DNA of 64,000 nucleotides, taken from contig NW_017804009.1 of the NCBI RefSeq assembly GCF_001625305.1, forward strand, positions 1,802,202 through 1,866,201, read 5' to 3'. The DNA comes from Branchiostoma belcheri. Its lineage: Eukaryota; Chordata; Leptocardii; Amphioxiformes; Branchiostomatidae. Positions 1 to 12,151 of the stretch are shown here, piece after piece. The position numbers were made by a program, and so were the translations under genes. Position 1 is the first letter of the stretch; each line of letters opens with the position of its first letter. The notes below the pieces were generated by a model that saw only the letters and a list, made by a program, of their open reading frames with translations, did no database searches and was not told the DNA's origin.

Positions 1-720
1 CCTGCACTGGTTCATGTACTGGGTATATGCAGGTTAGTGCAGGTAAAATTGGAGCTGTGCAGGTGCATGTATTTCTGATGTCTACTTGTAAACCTAACCT
101 GCACTGGTCCATGTACTGGGTATATGCAGGTTAGTGCAGGTAAAATTGGAGCTGTGCAGGTATTTCTGATGTCTACCTGCACCTAACCTGCACTGGTCCA
201 TGTACTGGGTATATGCGCCTTAGTGCATGTGAAATTGGAGCTGTTGAGGTATTTCCGATGTCTAACTGCACCTAACCTGCACTGGTTCATGTACTGGGTA
301 TATGCAGGTTAGTGCAGGTAAAATTGGAGCTGTGCAGGTATTTCCGATGTCTACCTGTACCTATTCTGCACTGGTCCATGTACTGGGTATATGCAGGTTA
401 GTGCAGGTAAAATTGGAGCTGTGCAGGTATTTCTGATGTCTACCTGCACCTAACGTGCACTGGTCCATGTACTGGGTATATGCAGGATAGTGCAGGTAAA
501 ATTGGAGCTGTTCAGGTATTTCTGATGTCTACCTGCACTGGTACATGTACTGGGTATATGCAGATTAGTGCAGGTAAATTGGGGCTGTGTAGGTATTCCT
601 GATGTCTAATTGCACCTAACCTGCACTGGTTCATGCACTGGGTATATGCACATTAGTGCATGTAAAATTGAGGCTGCGCCGGTATTTCTTGCACAGTATA
701 AAATTGGAGCCGAGCATGTC
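1..720. repeat. 89-bp tandem satellite
   Basis: About eight head-to-tail copies of a unit of roughly 89 bp, recognisable by 'actgggtatatgcagg' and 'gtctacctgcacctaa'. The first copy has a short internal insertion and the last copies are decayed. The array runs off the left edge. A single diverged unit lies at about 49,835-49,905, so the family is dispersed as well as tandem. Confidence 0.9.
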
Positions 721-780
721 TACCTGATAGATACTAGGTAGGTACATAGATAGATAGATAGATAGATGGTATTAGGTAGG

Positions 781-828
<48 letters not shown>

Positions 829-885
829 GATAGAGAGGTAGAAAAATATAGATATGGATAGATATATAGATATAGATTGATAGAT
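721..885. repeat. GATA microsatellite
   Basis: Long run of GATA/TAGA tetranucleotides with interruptions, ending about 20 bp before the first LDLa exon. The open frames read through it on either strand are products of the repeat. Confidence 0.95.
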
Positions 886-903
886 ACAAATGTGTTGCTA
901 CAG

Positions 904-1053
904 TTGAAAATGCCCTGGCATCCAAGTGGGGTTCCTGCGGCTACCCCTGCACGTCTGTCTACGGTAACGCGTCATGTGTTCCTGGCGCGTTTGTCTGTGA
1001 CGGTGACGCGGACTGTTGGGAGGAAGCGGACGAGCGGGACTGTGATTTTGAAG
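904..1053 (+). CDS. LDL-receptor class A domain exon (internal exon of a partial gene)
   Basis: A 150-bp exon bounded by 'tgctacag' before 904 and 'ag|gtatcc' after 1053, phase 1 at both ends as is usual for LDLa module exons. In frame it encodes a complete LDLa domain: six cysteines and the acidic calcium-binding end (CDGDADCWEEADERDC). The frame differs from the longest open frame here, which starts at 877 and is spurious. LDLa domains are small calcium-dependent extracellular ligand-binding modules in receptors, proteases and matrix proteins. The 5' part of the gene would lie left of the window, so the protein type cannot be named. The exon call is strong; its joining to the exons at 2,822-4,454 rests on strand, domain type and phase. 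Confidence 0.8.
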
Positions 1054-1091
1054 GTATCCAATGTATCCAATTTCTTTTAATTTTTCAGTTA

Positions 1092-1458
1092 GGCCACACC
1101 AATTTAATTTGTTGGTTCTCGGATTTTTTCAGAAAAAATATGAAGCGACAGGGCGAAAATAAAAAATAAAAACAGGTCTAGGCATCCTATCATAGGCTTA
1201 AATGCTATGAAATGAGCCATGAAGTCAACACAAAAGGCTGGGTTAAAATTTAAACATTGAATTTTGAACTTTTAATCAAACCACTGCAATGATAGATGGG
1301 AAAACTGTAACAACTAGGAAGAAAAGGACTTTCCTCAATTGTTGGGGGCAAAACATGAGCATTTTTCAGTTGATTCAGGACCAGAATCAATTTTTTTTTG
1401 CAAATAAAAAAAAACGAAGAGGCGAATCCGAGAACCAACAAATTAAATTGGTGTGGCC
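1092..1458. mobile_element. TIR element (GGCCACACCAATT family) with TTA target duplication
   Basis: Ends GGCCACACCAATTTAATTT and its inverted copy, with more than 30 bp of terminal inverted repeat, flanked by TTA at 1089-1091 and 1459-1461. It is 367 bp long and has no coding capacity. A 3-bp TTA/TAA duplication is typical of PIF/Harbinger-type DNA transposons, so this is probably a Harbinger-like MITE. Relatives lie at 8199-8533 and 9771-10121. It sits in the intron between the LDLa exons. Confidence 0.85.
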
Positions 1459-1461
1459 TTA

Positions 1462-2821
1462 GTAGAAATTCTTCGATCAGTGACTGTATTTTTGTAAGGA
1501 AGATTACGTACCTCCAAATTTTCGGTGTCGACTGTACACCTTGATCACGGAATGACCTTTTTTTAATTTTTCGAAGTCAAACTTTATTGCACAACAACTG
1601 TAACAGGCACAATGCATGGCAAGCTCTTCTGAGTTACAACACATCTAGCTGATTTCTACTCTAACGTCTACAGTAATGTTTATAAGTTCCAAGTATCGAA
1701 ATTAACACTATACTATTTTATAAGGTATGATATATATTAACATGGCTTACGTGATAATATACAGGAGTTCTACATAACAACAGACTAGACTAATATAGTA
1801 TAAATGAGATATGGACTATACACTACAATGTATTTTAATGTATTAAGTTGAATCAACCCAATCTCATTGCATGCTGATATCTGTGGGGCAAAAATGTCGT
1901 GGTGGACAATGGTTACTAGTTTTGTATTATAGGCTGGTTCTCGTTATTTATGTGTGGTACCAAAGAATAAAGACATGCCTAAATTATCTTGTTCGGGGAC
2001 CTTTTCAAACGCTTCAAGTATGAAAAGATGACAAAACGTGCTACGAAATATCAGACACGTCGGTGAAGGTTAGACATCCAGATAATAAGATACGCCAAAA
2101 AACAGTTACTCAAGCAACTGGATATGATTTTGGAAACAAACTATTGATTGATACGAAATCATGCGAAGACAAATTTTTTAAAGTTTTCACTTAAGGAAAC
2201 AAATGTTAGACAAGGATGATGTGAATTAGCCAAGAAACTCGTGTTCTTTCAGAACAATATCAGACAGATTTCCTGATTCAGATTTTTTTGTTCCTTACCA
2301 TTCCCAACCACGAGAAAACACTAGTATTTTACTACTAAGAACAAGGAACCCACACATCACAGATGAAGTGGGTAAATTCGCCTACCATTGCCTCAAAAGA
2401 AGAATTAAAACCCAGCAAAACTAGTACCATGCATGTTGTAGAATGCAGTATAATATTAGACGTGGTCTCACATACCATTGCAGGGCTCCTCTTCTTAGTT
2501 TGAATCTGAAATGGCAGTTAACTTTAAAAACTTAAACAAGTACTGCACTACAACAAAGATGTTATAATTTTTCTTTCTGACACTAAGATGGCAGGAATGT
2601 CCTGTATACTATTGTAATATGTACAAAAATAGCTACAAAATATTTGGGTGCACTGGTGCACCCACAGAAAAAATTGGATGCACATGCACCCAGTATTTCG
2701 AGCCCTGCATTGTATTTTCTTTTTTTTCATATATACATACTGCAATTAGCCATCGGGCATTTTTTGTAATAAATTTTCTATTTGTTTTGTCACCCTGTAA
2801 TTGCACTGGATGTCTTAAAAG
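1462..2821. other. Intronic stretch, no gene seen
   Basis: AT-rich sequence without a supportable exon. 2055-2135 matches the end of the palindromic repeat seen at 12,152-12,585 and 39,196-39,562 (motif 'gaaggttagacatccag' then 'caactggatatgatttt'). 2640-2710 is a small dispersed repeat ('gggtgcactggtgcaccc', ending 'cgagccctg') also seen near 50,150. Confidence 0.5.
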
Positions 2822-2979
2822 TCAGCGAATTCAAGGTGGAAGACTGCGGGACGTTCTACTGCAGCCTGCCCGGCTCTGCGGACCCGTACTGCGTGCACGG
2901 TCATCTCATCTGTGACGGACACCCGGACTGTGCAGCAGGGGAGGACGAGCAGGGCTGCGGCGGGGACGCGCCGAATCCA
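2822..2979 (+). CDS. Second LDL-receptor class A domain exon
   Basis: Encodes a second LDLa domain: cysteines spaced DCGTFYC...YCVHGHLICDGHPDC...GC with the acidic AAGEDEQGC end. The donor is strong ('cca|gtaaga', GT at 2980, phase 0). The acceptor is less certain: AG at 2820-2821 gives a phase-1 start that fits the phase-1 end of the exon at 904-1053, while AGs at 2825 and 2835 give other phases. The coding block from about 2836 on is clear. Probably the same gene as the first LDLa exon. Confidence 0.75.
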
Positions 2980-3665
2980 GTAAGACTGAGACATGTCATT
3001 GTTTGGCACATTTATTTAGTCAGTATTTAAACCCTTGTCCTGCTGTGCGCAACATATGTCCATCTATATTACACCCTGTATAGGTACGATTTGGGGGTAT
3101 TTCTCGTGCAACGCATCACACCGCAGCTAAACGCAACGAATGCGGAAGTAACTATGCCACTGCAGGGCAAAAAAAAATGGGGAGGGGGGGTCTATGATCT
3201 AATTAAGACATGAAATTATCGAAAAATATTGTGCCAGGAATGCCAGCAGGACAAGGGTTAAGAAAGAGAACGAAAGGCAAATCAAGAGAAAAAGTGGCGT
3301 CATTGCACTATATGTTCTTGCAACCAAATTAGTCATAATAAATTGGTACAAAAATGAGTTAGAGGGGTGTTAACTATTTTTTTCTTACTTAAAGGTATGT
3401 TAGCTGTTCTGGGACGTTCCTGTTACTTTGCGCCCAAACATGTAACGTTTTTGATGTACAAATTAGGCATTTTGTATGGCGTTGCCTTATTTTTTTCTGT
3501 TTGTACATATGTATGTAAGTTGATGTTCTGTCACATACGATTTTACAAATTGCTTGTTGTTCATGTACCTCATGCTGTACATTGTACCAGTTACAGTTGT
3601 TGAGCAATATAGTTGATTGGTTGATTGTTGCGAAGTTGATTTTCTTAATAAACTGTAAACTGCAG

Positions 3666-3756
3666 GATGGCATGTCCACTCAAGCCAGCACCACGCCAAG
3701 CATCGGACCGACCGCGGAACGGACAAGTGGTCAACAAGCGTTCAAAGATCAAACAG
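3666..3756 (+). CDS. Ser/Thr-rich linker exon of the LDLa gene
   Basis: A 91-bp exon between 'aactgcag' and 'caaacag|gtgcca', entering in phase 0 (matching the donor at 2979) and leaving in phase 1. It encodes about 30 residues rich in Ser, Thr, Gln and Ala (starting DGMSTQASTTPS), like an O-glycosylated stalk. The splice-phase match is the main support. If the donor at 3757 is not used, the frame reads eight more residues to a stop at 3778-3780. Confidence 0.5.
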
Positions 3757-3819
3757 GTGCCACAGCCGTTTTAAGTTAAAATTTTTAATCCAACGCAAAG
3801 AAGTTCTTTCACCTATAGG

Positions 3820-4015
3820 TTTCGACTAGTCACTCAGGTCTTGATCATTAGACTGACCCACGTGACACGTGAAGCCACGTGACAATCCTCACCTCAGTCT
3901 GCTGAGGAAGACCAGAGTGACTCTTCTAAAGCTCTAGATGAGAGAACTTCTTTGTTTTGGATTAAAAGTTTTAACTCTAAATATGTAACTACTAACACAG
4001 ATGAACTTTCATAAT
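3820..4015. repeat. Penelope-like repeat 3' segment
   Basis: Contains 'gctgaggaagaccagagtga', 'gctctagatgagagaac' and 'cacagatgaactttcat'. The first two motifs recur after the GIY-YIG fragment at 35,898; the last recurs in the 20.8-30 kb array. It lies in the intron before the last LDLa-gene exon. Confidence 0.6.
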
Positions 4016-4356
4016 AGATTCAAAAGCCAATAAAATCTAACCCAGGAGACTGATAATGTACTGATTCTTCTCAGAAAAGGTTTTAAAAAACGCTACTCAA
4101 TTACGACTTCAAAAATCAGTTCATTCAAGAAGACATGAGTACTAACAGCCAAGCCTGGAGGGCTATTTTGTTGTATCATTTTTCTAATAAACACTTGTCC
4201 CAATATCTACCTTGATTTTTCACGTTCTAATGAATACATAATACGACAAGTTAAATCTTTCAGACTGAGAAATAACATTGACTACAGTGTCGAAAATGAA
4301 CAAAACAGTTCACAATGAATGTTGCTATTCCTATTTCTTTTCTTGTTTCGTTGCAG

Positions 4357-4454
4357 GACCATATGCACGAAGCTGTGGGGTCCAGGACCAGGTTATGATT
4401 TGGATGACGGCCGCTTCACTTGGCGGTCAGATCCTGTATCGCATGCTTGTCTAA
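4357..4454 (+). CDS. Candidate terminal exon of the LDLa gene
   Basis: A strong acceptor ('tttcgttgcag') is followed by a phase-1 frame (matching the donor at 3756) that encodes about 32 residues and stops with TAA at 4452-4454. The peptide starts GPYARSCGVQDQ and has a weakly hydrophobic stretch (VMIWMTAASLGG), not a clear membrane span. Phase match and acceptor quality are the only evidence; a longer open frame in another phase over the same bases (4319-4504) breaks the splice frame. Confidence 0.4.
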
Positions 4455-7219
4455 TCAATATAATCAATAATAACATTCATTGCAAGTTCATGCTCGAGGG
4501 CTAATTGCAACCTGATAAAGACAATGAGTTCAGAGTGTATAGAAGAATGTGAATCGCGACATTTAAATGTAAATAAGTATCAACAGAAGAAAATTTCAAC
4601 CATACTTCATAAACTCAATCAGTTTGCATTTAAAGTAATCGCATGCAGCTCATTTTTCTGGAGTTATAACATAAGCCTACAATAACTTACATAACGGTTT
4701 TATTACTATTTACAAATTTACACAAAAAGATTGATTATTTATTGGTTTATTTGTATCAACGTATCAACAACAACATATCTCCCAGCCTTGACATACAGGG
4801 CTGAATTCTGATGTTTGTTTACAATATAAATCATTAATAATAGTAGGGAAATACAAATCACAATCATGTCGGAATCTACAGATAAATATGATATCACTTG
4901 GTTCGACGAATTTAGATATTTACAATAATGCCTTCAACTTACCTTACATATACACAAGGAGTTCCAGGCGAAGTGTGTTTTAGATGCAGGTTCAGCACTA
5001 TGTAGCAAGCTGCTCCATATAGATATGAATCTTTAGAACTTTATTTAATGACAAAACATCGCATGAGTGCATCCCATATTGTGTTGCAGTTTACAATATG
5101 TACAGCTGTGTTAAACATTTTATCACTTCTGAGCATTAACAGATTGACATTATCTTGTGAACATTCATCTTCAAAATATTGTACTCATAATATTCGATAG
5201 TGATATAAATATACATTAAAAAGAGAGTAGACAAGTTAACATACAAATACTTTACAGAAGTAAGAGTTACAAACTCAATTTGACAACTGTTGCTGCTGCA
5301 TGATTTTGAGAGTTCTGGGATCGGAATAAAAGATTGTCTGTGTCTTTCTCAGTGGAACCTTGTTGTTGAGTGTTTGGAGTCGTAGTTGGTAAGTTGACGA
5401 TCTCCCCGGCTCTAGTAACTGTTATATTGATATGGGTGGGTGGCATCTCTCATCACCCTTCTGAGCTCACGTACAACTGCTTCACATCTACGTAACTCCA
5501 AAGTTGACAATCTGTACATAAAAGTCTATTATCCTTCACTAACGATATCTGCTGATCTATAACCAATAATCAAGGCTGGTTACATCAACACATTGTATAT
5601 ATAATATTGGAATGGAAATTTGGTATGAAGGTAAAGTAGCCAAATACCCTCAGGCGTTTCAATTTTTTCGATACAGGCATTTAAAATTGTTTTTTCTTTG
5701 CCATTTTTTGACAAAATCTGTACATTTAGGGTCCTGGAGACCTGGTATTACACTAAAATCATCTGAAATTTGGTCTAGGTATGCTTTATATATCTACCAA
5801 CAACAATTCATTATAACTGTTGGCATACTCTCCCTTAAACTTGTATAATTTGGGACTTTTTGACTGTTTTCTATACCGAATAGTGAAGTTTACTTACCTT
5901 ATAGCAATGACTCATCAGTAAGGAATGCAGAGGGCAACAGCCAATAGGCATGAAGGTTTCAAGATGGCACGGCAGTTGTAATCTTGTTTTTGATTGGGTG
6001 CTGGACTAATTGGATTAATACATTGAAAACATGCTGGTAGGGCAGTTGTAATCTTCTTGCTTATTGGGTGCTGGACTAATTGGATTAATATTGACAGCTG
6101 AAATGCATTTAATTGTTTTTAGTACGTTTGTCACACTTTCTTGCAATGTGGGGCGTAAACTTTTTTAAATGTTGAAAATCAACAGTTTGCATCAGGCAAA
6201 TATAAGTTCTTACCAATGATGTATAGGATGTTAGCTACTACTTGTAGTATCCAACGGTATCCAACTGTTGTGTTTTTAGTTATACATGTATATCACTTCA
6301 TATCATATTTATATAGATGAAAAACAATTTTTTTCTTTGTGTTTTTCACTCTACGCCTGCCACTTTACTGAACGCATTCAACTTTGGGAACCAAACCAAA
6401 CAAAATGTTAAGATTTTAAAAAATGTTAACATTTTAAACATTTTCAACAATTTTAACCATTTTACATTTTAACAATTTTAACATTTAATTTAAACATTTT
6501 CTTTTCTATATCAGTTGTTTTGCTTATAACATTCAAAAACTGATTGTTCTTACTCAAAAATGTCGATAACTTAGTTGACTTAGTAGAATGCTTGTCTTTT
6601 GTATTTTTCCAACATACAAACCAAAATCACTTTGATGTTGTCAAAAACGGAGCTGTCAAGAGAGGAGTCCTGCACTCTGCCAGGGTGAAGAATCTACATA
6701 GGTATTACCAGTCACTAGTAGCAAGGGATAGACCACTTTGAATGATGACGATGAGGACGAATCATATTAAGTACTATTATAGCTAGTACAGAAATTGCTT
6801 CTTTACTTTACTTTCTTTCACTCTGTACGTGCTCACCGGCATGATTTTAAAGATAAAGGTTATGATAATCATATGTATAGCTTATTCAATGTGTGGTTTC
6901 ATAGTTTATGTGATTGTAAATAAGGCCATGTTGATTTGATTATATGGATGACATCTGTGCGCGCATCGGTTTTCGTTCATTTCCAAACTACGTTTACGAC
7001 AATCATACAAAACATATGCAAACATACACCTCTGTGTCGTGAACTTATCATTGCAGTTAAGAAATAATTCCTGGACTTTCTTTTTCCTGCACCTGTCACC
7101 ACCGTGAATATACAGTTCCGTGAACATGTCAATTTTTCTCAGACCGTGAAGATTTGCTACCGTTAGTAGTAGTTACAATCTCGTCATTAGTAGTATTTAG
7201 ATACCTGCAATATATAACT
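4455..7219. other. No supported gene; dispersed repeat debris
   Basis: AT-rich. 5971-6032 and 6042-6091 are two direct copies of a 50-60 bp block ('gggtgctggactaattggat'). 5029-5300 resembles a non-LTR element 3' tail in reverse. 6917-6985 is a single end of the TTA-duplicating TIR family ('aggccatgttgatttgatta'), with no partner end nearby. Small open frames at 5612 and 6544 have no splice or homology support. Confidence 0.5.
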
Positions 7220-7465
7220 TATAAGATTGAGATGTGTGTAAAGTAAAGCTGTCGAGATTTAACGTACTTGTCCTTGTATCTTTGTAACAAAAATTAGGAG
7301 ATAATTGCCAAGTGACATTTTTGTAGATAAAGCTGTCGAGATTCAAAGTGCTTGTCCTTGTATAACTGCAATGATTTATTTAGAATCTTCTATTTTTGTT
7401 TGGGGATTAATATGGAGTGAAATATTACATTTGCTCCGACGCAAATGTTTGCCTTTCTAGTTTTA
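7220..7465. repeat. Dispersed repeat, also at 16,520-16,690 inverted
   Basis: Contains two direct copies of 'aaagctgtcgagatt', then 'cttgtccttgtat' and 'atttgctccgacgcaaatgt'. The same blocks occur in reverse complement just inside tyrosinase intron 1 (16,520-16,690). Confidence 0.65.
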
Positions 7466-7539
7466 CTGTTGTCTTTGTATGTATTTTTGGTTTGTCGAAT
7501 GAAGTTTTGAAAAAAAAAGGAAATCAGCCTGAAAGCTAC

Positions 7540-8095
7540 TGGTCAATCATAATTGACTCTCAGGACAGACAGTACTATGAGATTTGGCTATAGGAACACA
7601 TGCTTAAATACACTATTATAAGTCCTCATGAAAGTACTTGCCCATACTTCAATCACAACAATTTTTCTGCAACAGGTACCCACCAGAGTCTGATCCCCAA
7701 ATATCGAAAGGAAACAGGGGGTCGACCAGGTCAAATTCCCACCACACCTGATGATAGTAAGAAAACCTCAACTTTAACCTAATTTTCCATGGTATCCATC
7801 CACCTGGCTAGACAAGACCTAACCACTCACATCTCTCATTACGCCCACTAAACTGGCGAAATAAACAAAAGTTGACCAAAGTAGGAAAGTTTAGACCCTA
7901 CCTGTGCCTTCCAGCCCAAAAATCTCCAAAATGGACCAAACATATTTCAAGAGAAAAAAAGGATTTTCAAAGGTATAACTAGGCACTACAATCGTTCCCA
8001 TTTTTTTGCCTCCACTGTGCAACGCAAATGTGGTGTCTGCCCTTCTATGGACCAGAATAAAACTGTTGTACCTCATTTTACCACTCAGACAAAGG
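7540..8095. repeat. Dispersed repeat, inverted relative to 58,430-58,930
   Basis: The segments 'ggacagacagtactatgaga', 'gggtcgaccaggtcaaattc' and 'aactttcctac'/'gtaggaaagttt' pair with the reverse complement of 58,430-58,930 over about 500 bp. Two copies of one interspersed family; small open frames in it (7600, 7891) are not credible genes. Confidence 0.7.
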
Positions 8096-8198
8096 TAAGG
8101 GGTTCATTATGGCATGTATTGAATACTAGTAGCTTACTCCAGTAGCCAACATTTTTATTAGCCCTTACTCTAATAGTAAACATTTTAATTAGCCCTTT

Positions 8199-8533
8199 GG
8201 CCACACCAATTCAATTTGTTGGTTCTCGGATTATTTCAGAAAAAATGACAGTGACAGGGAAAAAAACGGGTCAAGGCGTCCAATTACAGACCCTAATGCT
8301 ACGATAGGAGCCATGAAGTCTATACAAAAGGCTGGGTTAATATTTAACTATGAATTCTGAACTTTTAATCAAGCCACTGCATTGATGAAAAAAAGCTGTA
8401 ACAACTAGAAATAAAAGGACTTTACATCACTGTTGGGGGCAAAATATGAGAATATTTGAGTTGATTTTTTTAAAATCAAAAACAAAAACTGACAAGGCGA
8501 ATCCAAGAAGCAACGAATTCAATTGGCGTGGCC
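8199..8533. mobile_element. TIR element (GGCCACACCAATT family)
   Basis: Ends GGCCACACCAATTCAATTTG and its inverted copy 'caattggcgtggcc'. It sits inside the 32-bp array, so insertion followed the start of array growth. The flanking target duplication is degraded. Confidence 0.8.
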
Positions 8534-9770
8534 TATCTCTAACAGCCAACATTTTTAATCAGCCCTTACTCTATTAGCCAACATATTTCATTCGCCCTTA
8601 CTCTAATAGCCATCATTTTTCATTAGCCCTTACTCTAATAGCCATCATTTTTCATTAGCCCTTACTCTAATAGCCATCATTTTTCATTCGCCCTTACTCT
8701 AAAAGCCATCATTTTTTATTAGTCCTTACTCTAATAGCCAACATTTTTCATTAGCCCGTACTCTAATAGCCAACATTTTTCATTAGCCCTTACTCTAAAA
8801 GCCAACATTTTTCATTAGCCCTTACTCTAAAAGCCAACACTTTTTATTAGCCCTTACTCTAATAGCCAACATTGTTAATTAGCCCTTACTCTAATAGCCA
8901 ACATTGTTAATTAGCCCTTACTCTAAAAGCCATCATTTTTCATTAGCCCTTACTCTAATAGCCATCATTTTTCATTAGCCCTTACTCTAATAGCCAACAT
9001 TGTTAATTAGCCCTTCCTCTAAAAGCCATCATTTTTCATTAGCCCGTACTCTAATAGCCATCATTTTTCATTAGCCCTTACTCTAAAAGCCATCATTTTT
9101 CATTAGCCCTTACTCTAAAAGCCAACACTTTTTATTAGCCCTTACTCTAATAGCCAACATTGTTAATTAGCCCTTACTCTAAAAGCCATCATTTTTCATT
9201 AGCCCTTACTCTAATAGCTAACATTTTTCATTAGCCCTTACTCTAAAAGCCATCATTTTTAATCAGCCCTTACTCTAAAAGCCATCATTTTTCATTAGCC
9301 CTTACTCTAAAAGCCATCATTTTTCATTAGCCCTTACCCTAATAGCTAACATTTTTCATTAGCCCTTACCCTAATAGCTAACATTTTTCATTAGTTAACC
9401 CTAATAGCTAACATTTTTCATTAGCCCTTATCCTAATAGCCAACATTTTTAAGAGCCCTTACTCTAATAGCCAACATATTTCATTAGCCCTTACTCTAAT
9501 AGCCAACATTTTTCATTCGCCCTGTTTGGAATAGCCAACATCTAATAGCCAACCTTTTTCATTTGTCCTTATCCTGATGGGCTAATATCCTAATAAGCCC
9601 TTGCTCTAACAGCTAACATTTTTCAAAAGCCCTTACTTCAATAGCCAACATTTTTCAAAAGCCCTTACTCTAATAGCCAACATTTTTCATTAGCCCTTAG
9701 TCTGATAGCCAACATTTTTCATTAGTCCTTACACTAATAGCCAACTTATCTCATTTTTTATTTACTTTAA

Positions 9771-10121
9771 AGCCACACCAATTTAATTTCTTGGTTAACG
9801 GATTTTTCTAGAAAAATAATGGAGCGGGCGGGCGGGCGAAAAAAAAAATAAAAACAGGCCTAGGCATCCTATTATGGCCCAAAATGGTACGATAGGAGCC
9901 ATGAAGTCAACACACCAGGCTGGTTCAAAATCTAAACAATGAATTTTGAACTTTTAATGATACCATTGCATTCAAAGATGGAATAACTGTAACAACTAGG
10001 ATGAAAAGGACTGTTTTTAACTGTTCAGGGCAAAATATGAGCATTCTGCAGTTGATTCTGAATTTTTATTTCTTGCAAATCAGGAAAAAAATGTCAACCA
10101 AGAAATGAAATTGGTGTGGCC
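9771..10121. mobile_element. TIR element (GGCCACACCAATT family), TAA duplication
   Basis: About 351 bp with inverted ends and TAA at 9768-9770 and 10,122-10,124. Internal sequence ('aggagccatgaagtcaacac') matches the copies at 1092 and 8199. Inserted in the 32-bp minisatellite. Confidence 0.8.
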
Positions 10122-11163
10122 TAATAACCCTTACTCTAATAGCCAACATTTTTCATTCGCCTTTTTGTAATAGCCAACATTTTTTTTTAATCTGCGTTTT
10201 TTTTAATAGTCAACATTTTTCATTTCATTAGTCCTTACAATGATAGCCAACATATTCCATTCGCCCTTATCATAAAAGTCAACATATTTCCGTAACCCTT
10301 GCTCTAACAGCGAACATTTTTCAAACGCCATCACTCTAATAGCTAACATATTTCATTAGCCCTTACTCTTATAGCTAACATTTTGCACTAGCCCTTTTTG
10401 TCGTAGCCAACGTTTTTCATTAGCCCATACTCTAATAGCAAACATTTTTTCATTATTCCTTACACTAATTACCAACATTTTTCATTAGCCCTTACTCTCA
10501 TATCCAAATTTTTTCACTTGTCTGTTTGGAATAGCCAACATTTTTCATTAGCCCTTAGGCCTTACTCTACTAGCAAACATTTTTCATTATTCCTCACACT
10601 AATAGCTAACATTTTTCAGTAGCCTTTATGTTAACAGCAAACTTTTTTATTCGCCCTCAATCTAATAGCTAACATATTTCATTAGTTCTTTCTCTAATAG
10701 CAAATTTTTTTTCATTTAATTTAGCCCTTATTCTAATAGCCAACATTTTCATTATTCCTTATTCTAATGCCCAACATATTTCATTAGCCCTTACTCTAAT
10801 AACTAAAATTTTGATTCGCCCTTTTTGTCGTAGCCAACGTTTTTTTATTAGCCTTTACTCTAATAGCTAGCATTTTTCACTAGCCCCTTTTGTTGTAGCC
10901 AACATTTTTATGAGCCCTTACTCTAATAGCAAACACTTTTCATTATTTCTTACACTAACAGGTAGCATTTTTCAATAGCCCTTACTTTTATAGCCAACAT
11001 TTTCCATTCGCCATTATCCTCATAGCCAACATTTTCATGTGCCCTTACTCTAATAGCCAACATTTTTCATTCGCCCTTTTTGGAATTACCAACATCTAAT
11101 AGCCAACATTTTTCATTCGCCCTTTTTGGAATTACCAACATCTAATAGCCAACATTTTTCATT

Positions 11164-11480
11164 AGCCCTTACTCTAACAGCTAACATTTTTCAAAAGCCA
11201 TGACTCTAATAGCTAACATTTTTCATTCGCCCTTACTCTAACAGCTAACATTTTTCAAAAGCCATGACTCTAATAGCTAACATTTTTCATTCGCCCTTAC
11301 TCTAACAGCTAGCATTTTTCAAAAGCCATGACTCTAATAGCTAACATTTTTCATTCGCCCTTACTCTAACAGCTAGCATTTTTCAAAAGCCATGACTCTA
11401 ATAGCTAACATTTTTCATTCGCCCTTACTCTAACAGCTAACATTTTTCAAAAGCCATGACTCTAATAGTCAACATTTTTC
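11164..11480. repeat. 64-bp higher-order repeat within the minisatellite
   Basis: Five near-identical 64-bp dimers of the 32-bp unit; one half has 'ctctaacagctaacattttt' followed by 'caaaagcc', the other 'gactctaatagctaac'. The low divergence marks this as the most recently amplified part of the array. Confidence 0.85.
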
Positions 11481-11770
11481 ATTCGCCCTTACTCTAATAA
11501 CAAACTTGTTATTAGCCCTCAATCTAATAGCCAACATATTTCATTAGCCCTTACTCTAATAGCAAACTTTTTTCATTAGCCCTGATTCTAATAGCCAACA
11601 TTTTCATTATTCCTATTCTAATACCCAACATATTTCATTAGCCCTTACTCTAATAGCTAACATTTTTCACTAGCCCTTTTTGTTGCAGCCAACTTTTTTA
11701 CTAGCCCTTACTTTTATATCCAAACTTTTTCACTAGTCCTTCTGTAATAGCCAACATTTTTCATTAAGTC

Positions 11771-12151
11771 AATTATTTTTTTCAATTTATTATTGGCTGT
11801 TTTATCACATCAAAAACTATTCCATGAAAATCTAAAACTCCATTTCCCCCTGGTAATTTCATTTTTCAAATCATTTTTGATCTTGGGATTGCCCAACAAA
11901 GGCTCTAGAACTTTACGATCATATATCCATATATCAAACAGCTGTTTAGGTGAATTAGGTCCCCCAGAACAAACTTGGAAGCATTTTGTTTAGATTTGTA
12001 GGTTAAAGAGAATGCAGCGTAATATTTGCCTTATACATGTATAATTTTCTCCATCCCATGGACGAATTCAGATATTGGATTGAATGATCGAAGGACTATG
12101 TGATGGCAGTCGACACCCGTTACCCGGCCATCAGAAAACTATTCAATTTTT
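11771..12151. other. Spacer, no gene seen
   Basis: AT-rich sequence between the minisatellite and the palindromic repeat; a 66-codon open frame at 11,793 has no supporting signal. Confidence 0.5.

Larger units (their letters stand above)
8130..11770. repeat. 32-bp minisatellite array (about 3.6 kb)
   Basis: Around 90 diverged copies of a 32-bp unit, 'tagcccttactctaatagcc' plus 'aacatttttcat'. Variant positions (catca/aacat, ctctaa/ctctaaaa) shuffle along the array. Two TIR elements (8199-8533 and 9771-10121) are inserted and split it. There are no spacers, so it is not CRISPR-like. Confidence 0.95.

Noticed and set aside
6544..6741. 65-codon plus-strand frame as a gene exon
   Set aside because: No acceptor, donor or recognised motif; AT-rich surroundings.
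8130..11770. CRISPR-like array
   Set aside because: Units are contiguous and diverged with no unique spacers, and the genome is eukaryotic.
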